From Pseudanabaena biceps (GTDB taxonomy: Bacteria > Cyanobacteriota > Cyanobacteriia > Pseudanabaenales > Pseudanabaenaceae): a DNA stretch of 64,000 nt. The DNA is taken from NCBI GenBank assembly GCA_013361095.1, contig JAATWA010000001.1, positions 2,148,501 to 2,212,500 on the forward strand, written 5' to 3'. A program made the position numbers and the translations under genes. Positions 33,946 through 42,387 of the stretch are shown one piece after another; the stretch's first letter is position 1, and every line of letters starts with the position of its first letter. Below the pieces are notes generated by a model. The model was not told the DNA's origin. It made no database searches and was given only the letters and a program-made list of their open reading frames with translations.

Positions 33946-34824
33946 ATGAATTTTTGGGAATGGTACGATCGCAGTCTTTTAATCGCCAATCAAAGTAATG
34001 TGCCTAAATATGAATTGGAATGGCTAATTTTAAACTTGACGAGTTTAACGAAGTTGGATCTAAGATTACGATCATCTAATCTTGATCACAAATTGACACC
34101 CCAACTCGTCACAAAACTCGATCAATTGTGGCAAAAAAGATTGATTGAGCGTGTACCTGTGCAGTATCTGACAGGTTCAGTCATCTGGCGCGATCTAGAG
34201 TTAAATGTGTCACCCGATGTACTGATTCCACGTCCTGAAACTGAGCTAATTATTGATATTATCACCGAGTTTGTAAATCAAAATCAGCAAACAGACTTTT
34301 ACAAATATGGAACTTGGGTAGATTTAGGTACTGGTAGTGGGGCGATCGCGATCGCATTAGCTCAACAATTTCCGCACGCTCAAATTCATGCAATTGATAT
34401 TAGTGAAAATGCCTTAGAAATTGCCGAAATAAATTCTTATAAAAACCACCAAAAAATTAACTTTCACCTTGGTAATTGGTTTGAGCCATTAGCTAATTTA
34501 AATCTAACTAATCAGATTACAGGAATAGTCTCTAACCCCCCCTATATCCCCAGTTTAGAAGTTTTAAATTTGCAACCAGAAGTAGTAAATCACGAACCCC
34601 ATTTAGCCTTAGATGGTGGCAATAGTGGATTAGATAGCATTAGAGAATTAGTAGATGTAGCCCCAAAATATTTGGTTTCAGGAGGGTTTTGGATTATAGA
34701 ATTGATGTCAGGTCAAGCGGAAATAGTGCGATCGCTTTTACAGGAAAATGGCAAATACACTAACATTCAAATCCATCAAGATTATGCAAATATCGAAAGA
34801 TTTGTATCAGGTCAAATAATATAG
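33946..34824 (+). CDS. prmC: Peptide chain release factor N5-glutamine methyltransferase
   Basis: PrmC/HemK methylates the GGQ glutamine of release factors using S-adenosylmethionine. 292 residues from ATG 33946, which has GGGAGGA upstream; an ATG five codons earlier lies in the ribosome site. N-terminal helical domain ending QYLTGSVIWRDLELNVSPDV, LIPRPETELI, the SAM loop WVDLGTGSGAIAIALA, DISENALEIA and the substrate motif NPPYIP. Length and motifs are complete. Confidence 0.95.
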   Translation: MNFWEWYDRSLLIANQSNVPKYELEWLILNLTSLTKLDLRLRSSNLDHKLTPQLVTKLDQLWQKRLIERVPVQYLTGSVIWRDLELNVSPDVLIPRPETELIIDIITEFVNQNQQTDFYKYGTWVDLGTGSGAIAIALAQQFPHAQIHAIDISENALEIAEINSYKNHQKINFHLGNWFEPLANLNLTNQITGIVSNPPYIPSLEVLNLQPEVVNHEPHLALDGGNSGLDSIRELVDVAPKYLVSGGFWIIELMSGQAEIVRSLLQENGKYTNIQIHQDYANIERFVSGQII

Positions 34825-34833
34825 GTTGAGAGA

Positions 34834-34886
34834 GGCTTCGGCTCCGCTCAGCCAACGATATACGTTGGCTGAGCGGAGCCGAAGCC
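34834..34886. terminator. Bidirectional terminator palindrome
   Basis: Perfect 24-bp arms (GGCTTCGGCTCCGCTCAGCC-AACG and complement), loop ATATA, between convergent prmC and the Tic20-like gene. Confidence 0.85.
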
Positions 34887-34902
34887 CTATTTTTCTTGTC
34901 AA

Positions 34903-35403
34903 TTATCGGATTTGGTAATATGCCACTTCAGAAATAACGGGTATTTCTGAATACTTGCCACGAATACATTGAAATACTGAATAAAAAAATGCTGCTGTAA
35001 TTCCTAAGAAGGTAACGCTAGAAATAATTTGAAATATGAAAGGGAAAAAAGAAGCTTGTCCCAGAATCACCTCTAAAATTTGAGTAACTGCACTAACTAA
35101 AGCAATTATGATATCTAAAAGCAATGCTTGCATTCCATTAAAACGAATGAAGTGATTGACTTTATAATTTCTAACTACAAAGATAAATAAGCAAAACCAA
35201 GCAATAAAACGAATTGAAATAAAATCCATTACGGAGATAGATAAAACTTCATTTAGTTTAAGAATGGGGAAAAATGGAATTAGTAATGGAGGAAACTGGA
35301 CAAATAGAAACACTCCAAACATAACTACGGCTGTGATTGGTAGCAGATAAGTCAAGCTGGCATATAGTCTATTCAAAGAATCTACAGAGTTGCGTCTTAT
35401 CAT
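34903..35403 (-). CDS. Tic20-family membrane protein
   Basis: 166 residues, four predicted transmembrane helices. The family marker is VNHFIRFNGMQALLLDI after the second helix, plus a terminal FQCIRGKYSEIPVIS segment. Cyanobacterial Tic20 homologues are inner-membrane proteins related to the chloroplast import component; their bacterial function is not settled. A second, diverged copy lies just upstream (35563-36087) on the same strand, separated by a palindromic repeat. Confidence 0.88.
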   Translation of the reverse strand: MIRRNSVDSLNRLYASLTYLLPITAVVMFGVFLFVQFPPLLIPFFPILKLNEVLSISVMDFISIRFIAWFCLFIFVVRNYKVNHFIRFNGMQALLLDIIIALVSAVTQILEVILGQASFFPFIFQIISSVTFLGITAAFFYSVFQCIRGKYSEIPVISEVAYYQIR

Positions 35404-35481
35404 AAAAGGTTATAGTTTTTTCACTTAATTAAGGGGCTTATGCTCCTTGACTTTTTACGAATTACAGGCAATAAGTAGTCT

Positions 35482-35530
35482 AAGAAGATTGTTGAAAGGT
35501 TAGCAAAGCTAGCCTTTCAACAATCTTCTT
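35482..35530. repeat. Palindrome between the Tic20-like genes
   Basis: 23-bp arms beginning AAGAAGATTGTTGAAAGG with one G:U-compatible mismatch, loop AAA. The right flank GGTTTTAATAAAGCGCCAAG-CGCTGTAG is the conserved GCTGTA end. Confidence 0.85.
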
Positions 35531-35562
35531 GGTTTTAATAAAGCGCCAAGCGCTGTAGCTAC

Positions 35563-36087
35563 TTATAAATCACATTGCAAACTAGCGGCTTGTGACAATG
35601 TGGGAATATCTGAATATTCACCTTTGGTGCATTGAAATATTGCATAGCCACATAAAAGCATCGTACCAATAAATATTGTATTAGCTAGGGTTGTGCTAAC
35701 CAATGAAGGCAAAGAATTACTAGATAGCTGCTCAATAAATTGAAATAAAAGTTGAATAATAAATAACATGATTTGCATTAGTAGCGCTTGCATACCGTTA
35801 AAGCGGATGAAATGAGGCACACGGGCATCTTTGACTACTAGAAAATACAAGCCTATAAACAGAAAAAACTCACCTGTTAATCCCAAAACAGGCACAATCG
35901 GAAAGGTTAAAACATTGGCATAAAACCAAATAAACGGAATAAACGGAAATATAGTTACTGGAATCTGTTGGAAAAGGACAGTTCCATAAATCACCGCTGC
36001 TGACATCGGAAGTATATAGGGCAAGCAGCTATAGATGCGATGCAGTGGGGTTATCGATTGCTGCCATGTCATAACTACTACCTTCAA
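35563..36087 (-). CDS. Tic20-family membrane protein
   Basis: 174 residues, four membrane helices, marker VPHFIRFNGMQALLMQIMLF and terminal FQCTKGEYSDIPTLSQAA. Same architecture as the downstream copy but clearly diverged, so an old tandem duplication. MTWQQSITPLHRIYS at the sixth codon (36072) is an equally likely start. Confidence 0.9.
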   Translation of the reverse strand: MKVVVMTWQQSITPLHRIYSCLPYILPMSAAVIYGTVLFQQIPVTIFPFIPFIWFYANVLTFPIVPVLGLTGEFFLFIGLYFLVVKDARVPHFIRFNGMQALLMQIMLFIIQLLFQFIEQLSSNSLPSLVSTTLANTIFIGTMLLCGYAIFQCTKGEYSDIPTLSQAASLQCDL

Positions 36088-36189
36088 AATTTAGAAAGTT
36101 CTGAGAACAAATTTGAGTTTGATTCTAGCTTACATTCGTCAAATTCTAGATAATCTCAGCTAGACGGCGATTTGCTCTTTCTTAAAACC

Positions 36190-36240
36190 CAAGAAAAATT
36201 TTGAAAGGCTGGCTTTGCCAGCCTTTCAAAATTTTTCTTG
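36190..36240. repeat. Palindrome of the GGCTGGC family
   Basis: Perfect 24-bp arms CAAGAAAAATTTTGAAAGGC-TGGC and complement, loop TTT. The core is the same as at 54253, where the loop is AAA instead, i.e. loop inverted relative to that copy. Confidence 0.9.
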
Positions 36241-36266
36241 AACTACATAAAGCCGCAAAAGACTGT

Positions 36267-36321
36267 AAAACCCAATAATTGGCTGGCGGCGCGGAGCGCC
36301 GCCAGCCAATTATTGGGTTTT
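36267..36321. repeat. Palindrome of the AATTGGCTG family
   Basis: Perfect 26-bp arms AAAACCCAATAATTGGCTGG-CGGCGC, loop GGA. The right flank GATCTGTCCTAAAACAAATG-ACTATAGCT is the reverse complement of the left flank of the palindrome at 6371. The gap 36088-36554 contains these two repeats and the TpsB promoter, but no gene. Confidence 0.9.
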
Positions 36322-36554
36322 GATCTGTCCTAAAACAAATGACTATAGCTATAAGCTTAATTTTCAAAAACACTTTTAGGTTGCCAAATTTGGCTGATGC
36401 GATCGCAAAATAATTAAGACTATGATGATTAAAATCGAAAAATTTTAATCCTAAATTTTGAAATCTCACAACTATTACAATTAAGATAATTCTTTGAATT
36501 TAATTTAGTTAGAGTTGTGATAATCTGACGACATAATAGTGTGAGGACATCAAC

Positions 36555-38279
36555 GTGAATCGCTTTATTGGTCAATTACCACAAGCAATCATTGGTCATA
36601 ATTTAAGGCTTGCTACAGTTCCTATTGTGGCTATTATTGCGATCGCCAGTCATGTTGAAAGTCTAGAAGCAAAACCTAATGTTGCCCCACGAAACAACAT
36701 AAAAGTTGAAACGACCTTGTCATCCAAGCCCAAACAAGATGAAGTTAATAAACCATCAGAGGCAGTATTAATACCCGTAAAACAAATTCTGGTAGTAGGC
36801 AGTTCGATTTTAACCACAGATGAAATCAAAAAAATAACGGCTCCCTATCTCCAGAAGTCCTTAACCTTTGAGCAAATACGAGCGATCGCCGATCAAGTTA
36901 CTCAGATTTATCAAGAACGAAATTACATTACTTCCCGCGCAATTATTGAAGCCCAAGAAATCAAGGATGGAGTCGTCACGATTCGAGTTTTAGAGGGATC
37001 TCTAGAACGGGTCGAGATCCGCAGAGCGGGAGACGAGAAAGGAAGATTAAATGACGAATATGTAAGGAGTCGAGCCTCCTTGGCGGCGGAGAAGCCAATT
37101 AATTTCACCCGTCTTGAAGATGAGTTGCAACTACTTCGCTCTAATCCTTTACTCTCTAACGTTAGAGCAAACCTAGCCTCTGGTTCACAGCCTGATCAAA
37201 GTGTTTTGCAGATCACCTTTTCGGAAGCCAAAAGCTTTAGTACCAATCTATTTACAGATAACTACGGCAATGTCTCATCGGGAATTTATCGAGCAGGCGC
37301 AACTGTCCAAGAGCTAAACTTGACGGGGATCGGTGATTCAGCATTTGCTAGTTATACTCGTTCTGATGGTTCTAATAGCTATGCTTTAGGCTACCAATAT
37401 CCACTCAACCCCATGGGTGGAACCTTGAGCTTGAATACTTCTATTAGCAATAGTCGGGTCATCCAGCCTGAGTTTGCCGCTCTGAATATTACCACCGACG
37501 CTCAAGTTTATGAATTGAGCTATCGGCAACCTGTGATACGATCGCCACGAGAAGAACTTGCCCTCGGAGTTAGTGTAGCCTTCGAGAATAGTAACTCTGC
37601 CGTTAATGGACAGCCCTTTAATTTTCAAAGACAGACGGGCAGTTTTCAAAATCAAATTGGCGATGGAGAGTCACAGGCAAGAGTTTTACGTCTTACCCAA
37701 GAATATGTAAATCGCACTACCACTGGTGCATGGGCGTTTCGTTCATCGTTTAGTGCGGGCTTAAATGTGCTTGGAGCAACGATTCGTGACGATGGCTCGC
37801 CCGATGGTCGATTTCTATATTGGACTGGACAAGCGTTGCGAGTGCAACGCCTTAATGAAGATCCAGATACCCTTGCGTTTTTTAGGCTTAATGCTCAATT
37901 TTCAGGCGATCGCCTTTTATCTCTCAATCGGTTTAGTGTTGGTGGTCCTCAGTCAGTTCGCGGCTATCGCCAAAATCAAATCACTGGGGATAATGGCATT
38001 CAAGGCTCCGTAGAAGTGCAATTTCCTGTGGTGCGAGATGACAATGGCGTTGCGATCGTCAAGTTACTTCCCTTTGCCGAAGCTGGCTCAGTTTGGAATA
38101 ATCGCACTGTCAATCCTAGTCCTCAGACTCTATTTAGCGTGGGTTTAGGGGCGATCTATCAACCTTTTCCCAATTTGTCAATTCGCCTTGATTTTGGAGT
38201 TCCGATTGTTAATGCCAATAATCCAGGTACAAATCTCCAAGATTCTGGGCTATATTTTTCTGTTAATGGCAATTTCTAA
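36555..38279 (+). CDS. ShlB/FhaC/HecB-type outer-membrane transporter (TpsB, Omp85 superfamily)
   Basis: 574 residues from GTG 36555. A hydrophobic N-terminus (IVAIIAIASHVESLEA) fits a signal peptide. It is followed by POTRA-like domains (about 75-240; ILVVGSSILTTDEIKKITAP, ITSRAIIEAQEIKDGVVTIR) and a C-terminal 16-strand barrel with the VRGYRQNQITGDNG motif of the inward loop. These proteins export a large exoprotein across the outer membrane (two-partner secretion) or insert proteins. No TpsA partner is next to it. Confidence 0.9.
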   Translation: MNRFIGQLPQAIIGHNLRLATVPIVAIIAIASHVESLEAKPNVAPRNNIKVETTLSSKPKQDEVNKPSEAVLIPVKQILVVGSSILTTDEIKKITAPYLQKSLTFEQIRAIADQVTQIYQERNYITSRAIIEAQEIKDGVVTIRVLEGSLERVEIRRAGDEKGRLNDEYVRSRASLAAEKPINFTRLEDELQLLRSNPLLSNVRANLASGSQPDQSVLQITFSEAKSFSTNLFTDNYGNVSSGIYRAGATVQELNLTGIGDSAFASYTRSDGSNSYALGYQYPLNPMGGTLSLNTSISNSRVIQPEFAALNITTDAQVYELSYRQPVIRSPREELALGVSVAFENSNSAVNGQPFNFQRQTGSFQNQIGDGESQARVLRLTQEYVNRTTTGAWAFRSSFSAGLNVLGATIRDDGSPDGRFLYWTGQALRVQRLNEDPDTLAFFRLNAQFSGDRLLSLNRFSVGGPQSVRGYRQNQITGDNGIQGSVEVQFPVVRDDNGVAIVKLLPFAEAGSVWNNRTVNPSPQTLFSVGLGAIYQPFPNLSIRLDFGVPIVNANNPGTNLQDSGLYFSVNGNF

Positions 38280-38310
38280 GCAGCCTCGACATACAGCGCA
38301 AAGCGCAATA

Positions 38311-38363
38311 AAACCCGAGAACTGATTGGAGGGGCGGTGCGCCTCCAATCAGTTCTTGGGTTT
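38311..38363 (+). terminator. Palindrome after the TpsB gene
   Basis: 22-bp arms AAACCCGAGAACTGATTGGA-GG with one mismatch and an 8-base loop. It is preceded by TACAGCGCAAAGCGCAATAA, the conserved GCTGTA end in reverse. Confidence 0.8.
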
Positions 38364-38365
38364 AC

Positions 38366-38426
38366 CATAAAACCTCAAAGATGAGTTGTGGCGCGAAGCG
38401 CCGCAACTCATCTTTGGGGTTTTATG
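38366..38426. repeat. Palindrome, 29-bp arms
   Basis: Arms CATAAAACCTCAAAGATGAG-TTGTGGCGC with two G:U-compatible mismatches, loop GAA. Followed by AAACGCAAAGTGCTGTA. Both mismatches keep RNA pairing on one strand. Confidence 0.85.
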
Positions 38427-38472
38427 GGTATATAAGAAAACGCAAAGTGCTGTAAAAAGCTAAACTAAATTT

Positions 38473-39159
38473 ATGATTACTCCACTCAAGCGCAAAAGTT
38501 TTGACGAACTTATTCCTGCTGTTCCTACTTCTGAGCAGTATCAATACTATTGGGGCGATGGTCAGAACGTGTTTCGTCGAGTTGCGATCTCGATCGCTAG
38601 TGTGATTATTTTCACGATCCTTTACAATCGCGTTCACGAAAATAATCCCAGTAGCTTCGCCGCTCTAATCATGTTTGTCTGTGCAGCCTTGGGCGGTTTA
38701 TATTGGATGCTAGAGCCTGTGTTGATGGCAAGTATTCGCAATGCTAAACTGCGCCGCTTTGCTTACTGTGGATTTTGGCAAGCAGAAGTTTTAGACGTAT
38801 ATGTCTCCCAAGAGGTGTTGGCGCGTTCGGAAAAAGTGAATGCGCGGGGAAATATGGACATTAGTTACGATGCGGAAAGCTTTTTAAATATTGAACTAGG
38901 TGATGAGACGGATTTTGTAACCACCTTACGCTTGCCGATGAAACGGGAGTTAAAGCGGATTCGTCCTGAGCAAACAGTATATATGCTCCTATTTTCTAAC
39001 GATCGCCGCTTTGGTCGAGTTAGCCGCCAAACTACTGATGCCTATATCCCGCAATATAATCTCTGGGTGGGTGACTATCCCTATTTGCGCCGCGATACTT
39101 TTATCGATTTGACTAAGTACATCGCCAAGCGAGCGCAAAGAATGGCAAATGTTGATTAA
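38473..39159 (+). CDS. Conserved cyanobacterial membrane protein of unknown function
   Basis: 228 residues. Two membrane helices (VAISIASVIIFTILYN and ALIMFVCAALGGLYWMLEPV) are followed by a soluble strand-rich domain with YCGFWQAEVLDVYVSQEVL and RRFGRVSRQTTDAYIPQYNL. I recognise it as a protein conserved in cyanobacteria, sometimes labelled a phosphate transporter permease without evidence. It stands alone between palindromes. Confidence 0.75.
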   Translation: MITPLKRKSFDELIPAVPTSEQYQYYWGDGQNVFRRVAISIASVIIFTILYNRVHENNPSSFAALIMFVCAALGGLYWMLEPVLMASIRNAKLRRFAYCGFWQAEVLDVYVSQEVLARSEKVNARGNMDISYDAESFLNIELGDETDFVTTLRLPMKRELKRIRPEQTVYMLLFSNDRRFGRVSRQTTDAYIPQYNLWVGDYPYLRRDTFIDLTKYIAKRAQRMANVD

Positions 39160-39163
39160 TCTA

Positions 39164-39218
39164 TTCCCACTAAATTAGGGGTGCGTGGCGAAGCCACGCA
39201 CCCCTAATTTAGTGGGAA
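39164..39218. terminator. Perfect 26-bp-arm palindrome
   Basis: TTCCCACTAAATTAGGGGTG-CGTGGC and exact complement, loop GAA, five bases after the stop of the preceding gene. Confidence 0.85.
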
Positions 39219-39238
39219 GGAAGTCAGCAAATTTTTTC

Positions 39239-39271
39239 TTAAGTATCGAGCGCGAAGCGCTCGATACTTAA
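39239..39271. repeat. 15-bp-arm palindrome
   Basis: TTAAGTATCGAGCGC-GAA-GCGCTCGATACTTAA, 25 bases upstream of cobQ. It could attenuate or bind a regulator, or simply be another repeat. Confidence 0.8.
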
Positions 39272-39304
39272 TGGTAAGACTAACGTTTATATTTAATGAC
39301 ATTT

Positions 39305-40789
39305 ATGAAAGCCATCTCAGTTTTAGGAACATCATCTAATGCTGGTAAAAGTTGGATGACAACAGCATTGGGAGCATGGCTCAGAAAAAATGGCGTGAAG
39401 GTTGTTCCCTTTAAAGCCCAAAATATGTCGAACAACTCCTATGTAACGATGGAAGGTGGCGAAATTGGGCGAGCGCAGGCAGTACAGGCGATCGCTTGTG
39501 GGATGCGCCCGATCGCCGAAATGAATCCAATTTTACTAAAGCCGTCAGGCAATGGAACTTCACAACTAGTTTTGTTAGGAGAAGCAAAACAACATATTGC
39601 GGCTGTTGATTATTATCGACACATCGAAACTCTTTGGGAAACGGTACGAGATACCCTTGAATATTGGCGTGATCGCTGTGATGTGCTTCTGCTTGAAGGT
39701 GCGGGCAGCCCCGTAGAGCTAAATCTAATGCATCGAGATCTCGTCAATCTCCGCCCGATTATGCATTTACAAGGTCGCTGGATCTTAGTTGGGGATATCG
39801 AAAAAGGCGGCGTATTTGCTCAGATCATCGGTACATATCAACTCATGTCTGAGGCGGCTAGACAGGCTGGATTGGGATTTATCGTCAACAAATTTCGGGG
39901 TGACTTGCAACTATTTATCGATGCAGGCGATCATTTTTCTAAATATATGCCTCACTTACCCTATCTAGGCGTACTTCCCTATGCCTCACATTTGCAGCCA
40001 GAGAGCGAAGATAGTCTATGTAGTGAGGCTGAAGCAAAGGGAACGGGTGCAAAAATTGCTTGGATTCGATTTCCGCATCTGTCCAATTCCCAAGACAGTC
40101 AACCTTGGCAGTTAGACTCAGGGATCGAGACAGTTTGGGTAAAGTCTGCTTATGAAATAGAGAATGCAAGAGCGATCATTTTACCTGGCAGCAAAAACAC
40201 AGTCAGCGATTTGCAATGGTTAAGAACTTCAGGGCTTGCCGCAGTGATTCTAAAAGCCCATAGTCAAGGTGTACCAATTGTAGGAATCTGTGGCGGCTAT
40301 CAAATGTTGGGACAATCTTTGAGCGATCGCGATGGAGTGGCGGGAGTTTCGGGCGAAGTCGCAGGATTGGGATTGTTGCCAATTAAGACAGAATTTATGG
40401 CAATGAAACAAGTTCGACAAGTACAAGCAATCTGGCAATCTGATCTATCTCTAGATAGCTGGCTTGCCTACGAAATACATATGGGATCAACTAATTTAGT
40501 TGATTGTGGTTTATCTAAGTTTAAATATCTGCCTCTATTAGAAGTTCAAAGCGATCGCGCTATACAAGCAGAAGGATTACAAGGCGATCGGGTGTGGGGT
40601 ACTTATCTGCATGGATTATTTGAGTCAGCACAGGTACGTCAAGCGCTAACTCAAATGGCCAATATTCAAGAGCATCAAACATCTCCTACATCTTGGCAAG
40701 AGCATCAACAACAGATGTATGACAACATGGCAGATTTATTGGAAACATATTTAGACCTTTTACCAATTCGCCACTATCTAGGTTTATAG
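39305..40789 (+). CDS. cobQ: Cobyric acid synthase
   Basis: Amidates four side chains of adenosylcobyrinic acid a,c-diamide in vitamin B12 synthesis, using glutamine and ATP. 494 residues from MKAISVLGTSSNAGKSW (an ATG three codons earlier is also possible). N-terminal ATPase domain with the modified P-loop GTSSNAGKSW and FKAQNMSNNSYVT; C-terminal class I glutaminase-like domain with nucleophile cysteine in GICGGYQMLGQ and histidine in GTYLHGLFES. No other cob gene is adjacent. Confidence 0.95.
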   Translation: MKAISVLGTSSNAGKSWMTTALGAWLRKNGVKVVPFKAQNMSNNSYVTMEGGEIGRAQAVQAIACGMRPIAEMNPILLKPSGNGTSQLVLLGEAKQHIAAVDYYRHIETLWETVRDTLEYWRDRCDVLLLEGAGSPVELNLMHRDLVNLRPIMHLQGRWILVGDIEKGGVFAQIIGTYQLMSEAARQAGLGFIVNKFRGDLQLFIDAGDHFSKYMPHLPYLGVLPYASHLQPESEDSLCSEAEAKGTGAKIAWIRFPHLSNSQDSQPWQLDSGIETVWVKSAYEIENARAIILPGSKNTVSDLQWLRTSGLAAVILKAHSQGVPIVGICGGYQMLGQSLSDRDGVAGVSGEVAGLGLLPIKTEFMAMKQVRQVQAIWQSDLSLDSWLAYEIHMGSTNLVDCGLSKFKYLPLLEVQSDRAIQAEGLQGDRVWGTYLHGLFESAQVRQALTQMANIQEHQTSPTSWQEHQQQMYDNMADLLETYLDLLPIRHYLGL

Positions 40790-40805
40790 CGATCGGCAAG
40801 TGTAA

Positions 40806-40858
40806 AAAAACAAGAATTGGCTGGCGGCGCGAAGCGCCGCCAGCCAATTCTTGTTTTT
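40806..40858 (+). terminator. Palindrome of the AATTGGCTG family after cobQ
   Basis: Perfect 25-bp arms AAAAACAAGAATTGGCTGGC-GGCGC, loop GAA. The left flank TATAGCGATCGGCAAGTGTA follows the cobQ stop and is the conserved end also found at 6421 and 50859. Confidence 0.85.
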
Positions 40859-40866
40859 CGATTTAT

Positions 40867-40929
40867 CCTAAAGCCAACTTTGTAGTTTTCAGAGACATCG
40901 GCGCTGAAAACTACAAAGTTGGCTTTAGG
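40867..40929. repeat. Perfect 26-bp-arm palindrome
   Basis: CCTAAAGCCAACTTTGTAGT-TTTCAG and exact complement with an 11-base loop, between cobQ and the convergent sugar transferase gene. Confidence 0.85.
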
Positions 40930-40946
40930 TGATAATTACTTGTCAT

Positions 40947-41867
40947 TTAGAAAGCACCAAAACCTGATAAAACTTTTGGTACGGTCATTAATAAAATTTT
41001 TAAATCCATCCACAAATTCCAATTGCGTAAATAGTTCAGATCACAATCAGTGACTGCATCAATATCAAGCATCGTCGAACGAGCGCTAACTTGCCATGCT
41101 CCCGTCACACCAGGCGTACAATTTAGTCTTCGTTTGCCATTACCACTGATGCGGAGAGCATCATACAAAGCCCAAGGACGAGGACCGACTAAACTCATTT
41201 CACCGCGCAAAACATTAAATAGTTGAGGCAGTTCATCAAGGCTATACTTTCGCATCCAGCGACCAATGGAGGTAACTCTGGGATCATCTTCGCACTTGTG
41301 TAACCCAGTCTGTCCAGACATAACTTGATGATGTAACTGATCTGCATTAGAAATCATGCTACGAAACTTGATAATTTGGAATAAGCGCCCACCTTGACCC
41401 ACGCGCCACTGATGGAAAAATATAGAACCGCTTGACGTATAAGCGATCGTTGCCGCTAAAACCAACATTACAGGACTAAGAATTATCAAAATCACTAAAG
41501 CCGCAACCCAGTCAATTATGCGCTTAACTGACCAAGCGATCGCATTACGTCTTTGAGGCAGTTCACGTGTGCGGGGCAGCTCCAAAAGCACAAATGTATC
41601 AAGTTCTATGCATTTGTTAGCCAGTTGCTTTAGATTGGCTTCCCCAATTTCAGGATCAGCGTTAACTAAACTAATATCGCGACTAATAAATTTGGTAAGC
41701 CAGCTATCGGAAGGTAAAGGGAAAAATAAGCTATCAAGGCGATCGCTAATAAAAGTACCTATCCAAAGCTTCCTCTGCTTAAGCTTTACATTAGGAGATA
41801 GAAGATGATTGTGGCTACTATCAGCAACTTGAGAAACTTGTGATCTATTTACAACAACACCTGTCAT
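40947..41867 (-). CDS. Exopolysaccharide sugar transferase (undecaprenyl-phosphate glycosyl-1-phosphate transferase)
   Basis: 306 residues from MTGVVVNRSQ, preceded by GAGAGGGA; a longer frame begins 16 codons earlier. One membrane re-entrant helix (KRIIDWVAALVILIILSPVM) leads into the catalytic domain with FFHQWRVGQGG, IIKFRSM, RKYSLDELPQLFNVLRG, MSLVGPRPW and TPGVTGAWQVSAR. It starts lipid-linked repeat units for exopolysaccharide at the inner membrane. It lies downstream of the Wzc-like kinase and glycosyltransferase genes on the same strand. Confidence 0.92.
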   Translation of the reverse strand: MTGVVVNRSQVSQVADSSHNHLLSPNVKLKQRKLWIGTFISDRLDSLFFPLPSDSWLTKFISRDISLVNADPEIGEANLKQLANKCIELDTFVLLELPRTRELPQRRNAIAWSVKRIIDWVAALVILIILSPVMLVLAATIAYTSSGSIFFHQWRVGQGGRLFQIIKFRSMISNADQLHHQVMSGQTGLHKCEDDPRVTSIGRWMRKYSLDELPQLFNVLRGEMSLVGPRPWALYDALRISGNGKRRLNCTPGVTGAWQVSARSTMLDIDAVTDCDLNYLRNWNLWMDLKILLMTVPKVLSGFGAF

Positions 41868-42232
41868 GCTATCCCTCTCAGTATTTTTCTTAAACTTTTG
41901 GAACGACAAAAACAAAAAATCTTCTTTAGAGATGAATCAGAGTTCCAGCAGGTAGTAGGAATGTTGCGGGAACTCTACACATCACATCTGCTGGACTGTC
42001 AATCATTGTGCTAGGTAGGCTAGCGAACAATTACTTAACGAAAAAGCCAGCAAAAATTGAACGCAATCAAAAAAATCTGATATCAATCTAGATTTATCTG
42101 ATTGATGGTTAATCTTTCGTACAGTTACTTATCTATGAATCTCATCAATATAGCAACTACTAAAAGTTACTAAAATGTAATAAAAAAAGTTATATAAAAG
42201 TTATATTTATAGTTATGTAAATAGCTGAACGC

Positions 42233-42286
42233 ATCCTCAAAAGTCTATGTTGCTTGTACAGTAAGCAATATAGACTTTTTGAGGAT
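42233..42286. repeat. Near-perfect palindrome
   Basis: ATCCTCAAAAGTCTATGTTG-CTT against AAGCAATATAGACTTTTTGA-GGAT, one bulge and one mismatch, 7-base loop. It lies in the 520-bp gap 41868-42387, which has no gene and must hold the sugar transferase promoter. Confidence 0.75.
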
Positions 42287-42322
42287 AGGGTGTTATGGCA
42301 ACCGCTAAATAGCGTATATCTA

Positions 42323-42384
42323 AACAAGAAAGCAAAAAAGAAGGTTAACCCTCAAGGGTTAACCTTCTTTTTTGCTTTCTTGTT
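42323..42384 (-). terminator. Strong terminator of the Wzc-like gene
   Basis: Perfect 30-bp arms AACAAGAAAGCAAAAAAGAA-GGTTAACCCT with a 2-base loop, four bases after the stop. It separates the kinase gene from the sugar transferase, so that gene is probably transcribed on its own. Confidence 0.9.
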
Positions 42385-42387
42385 GGA

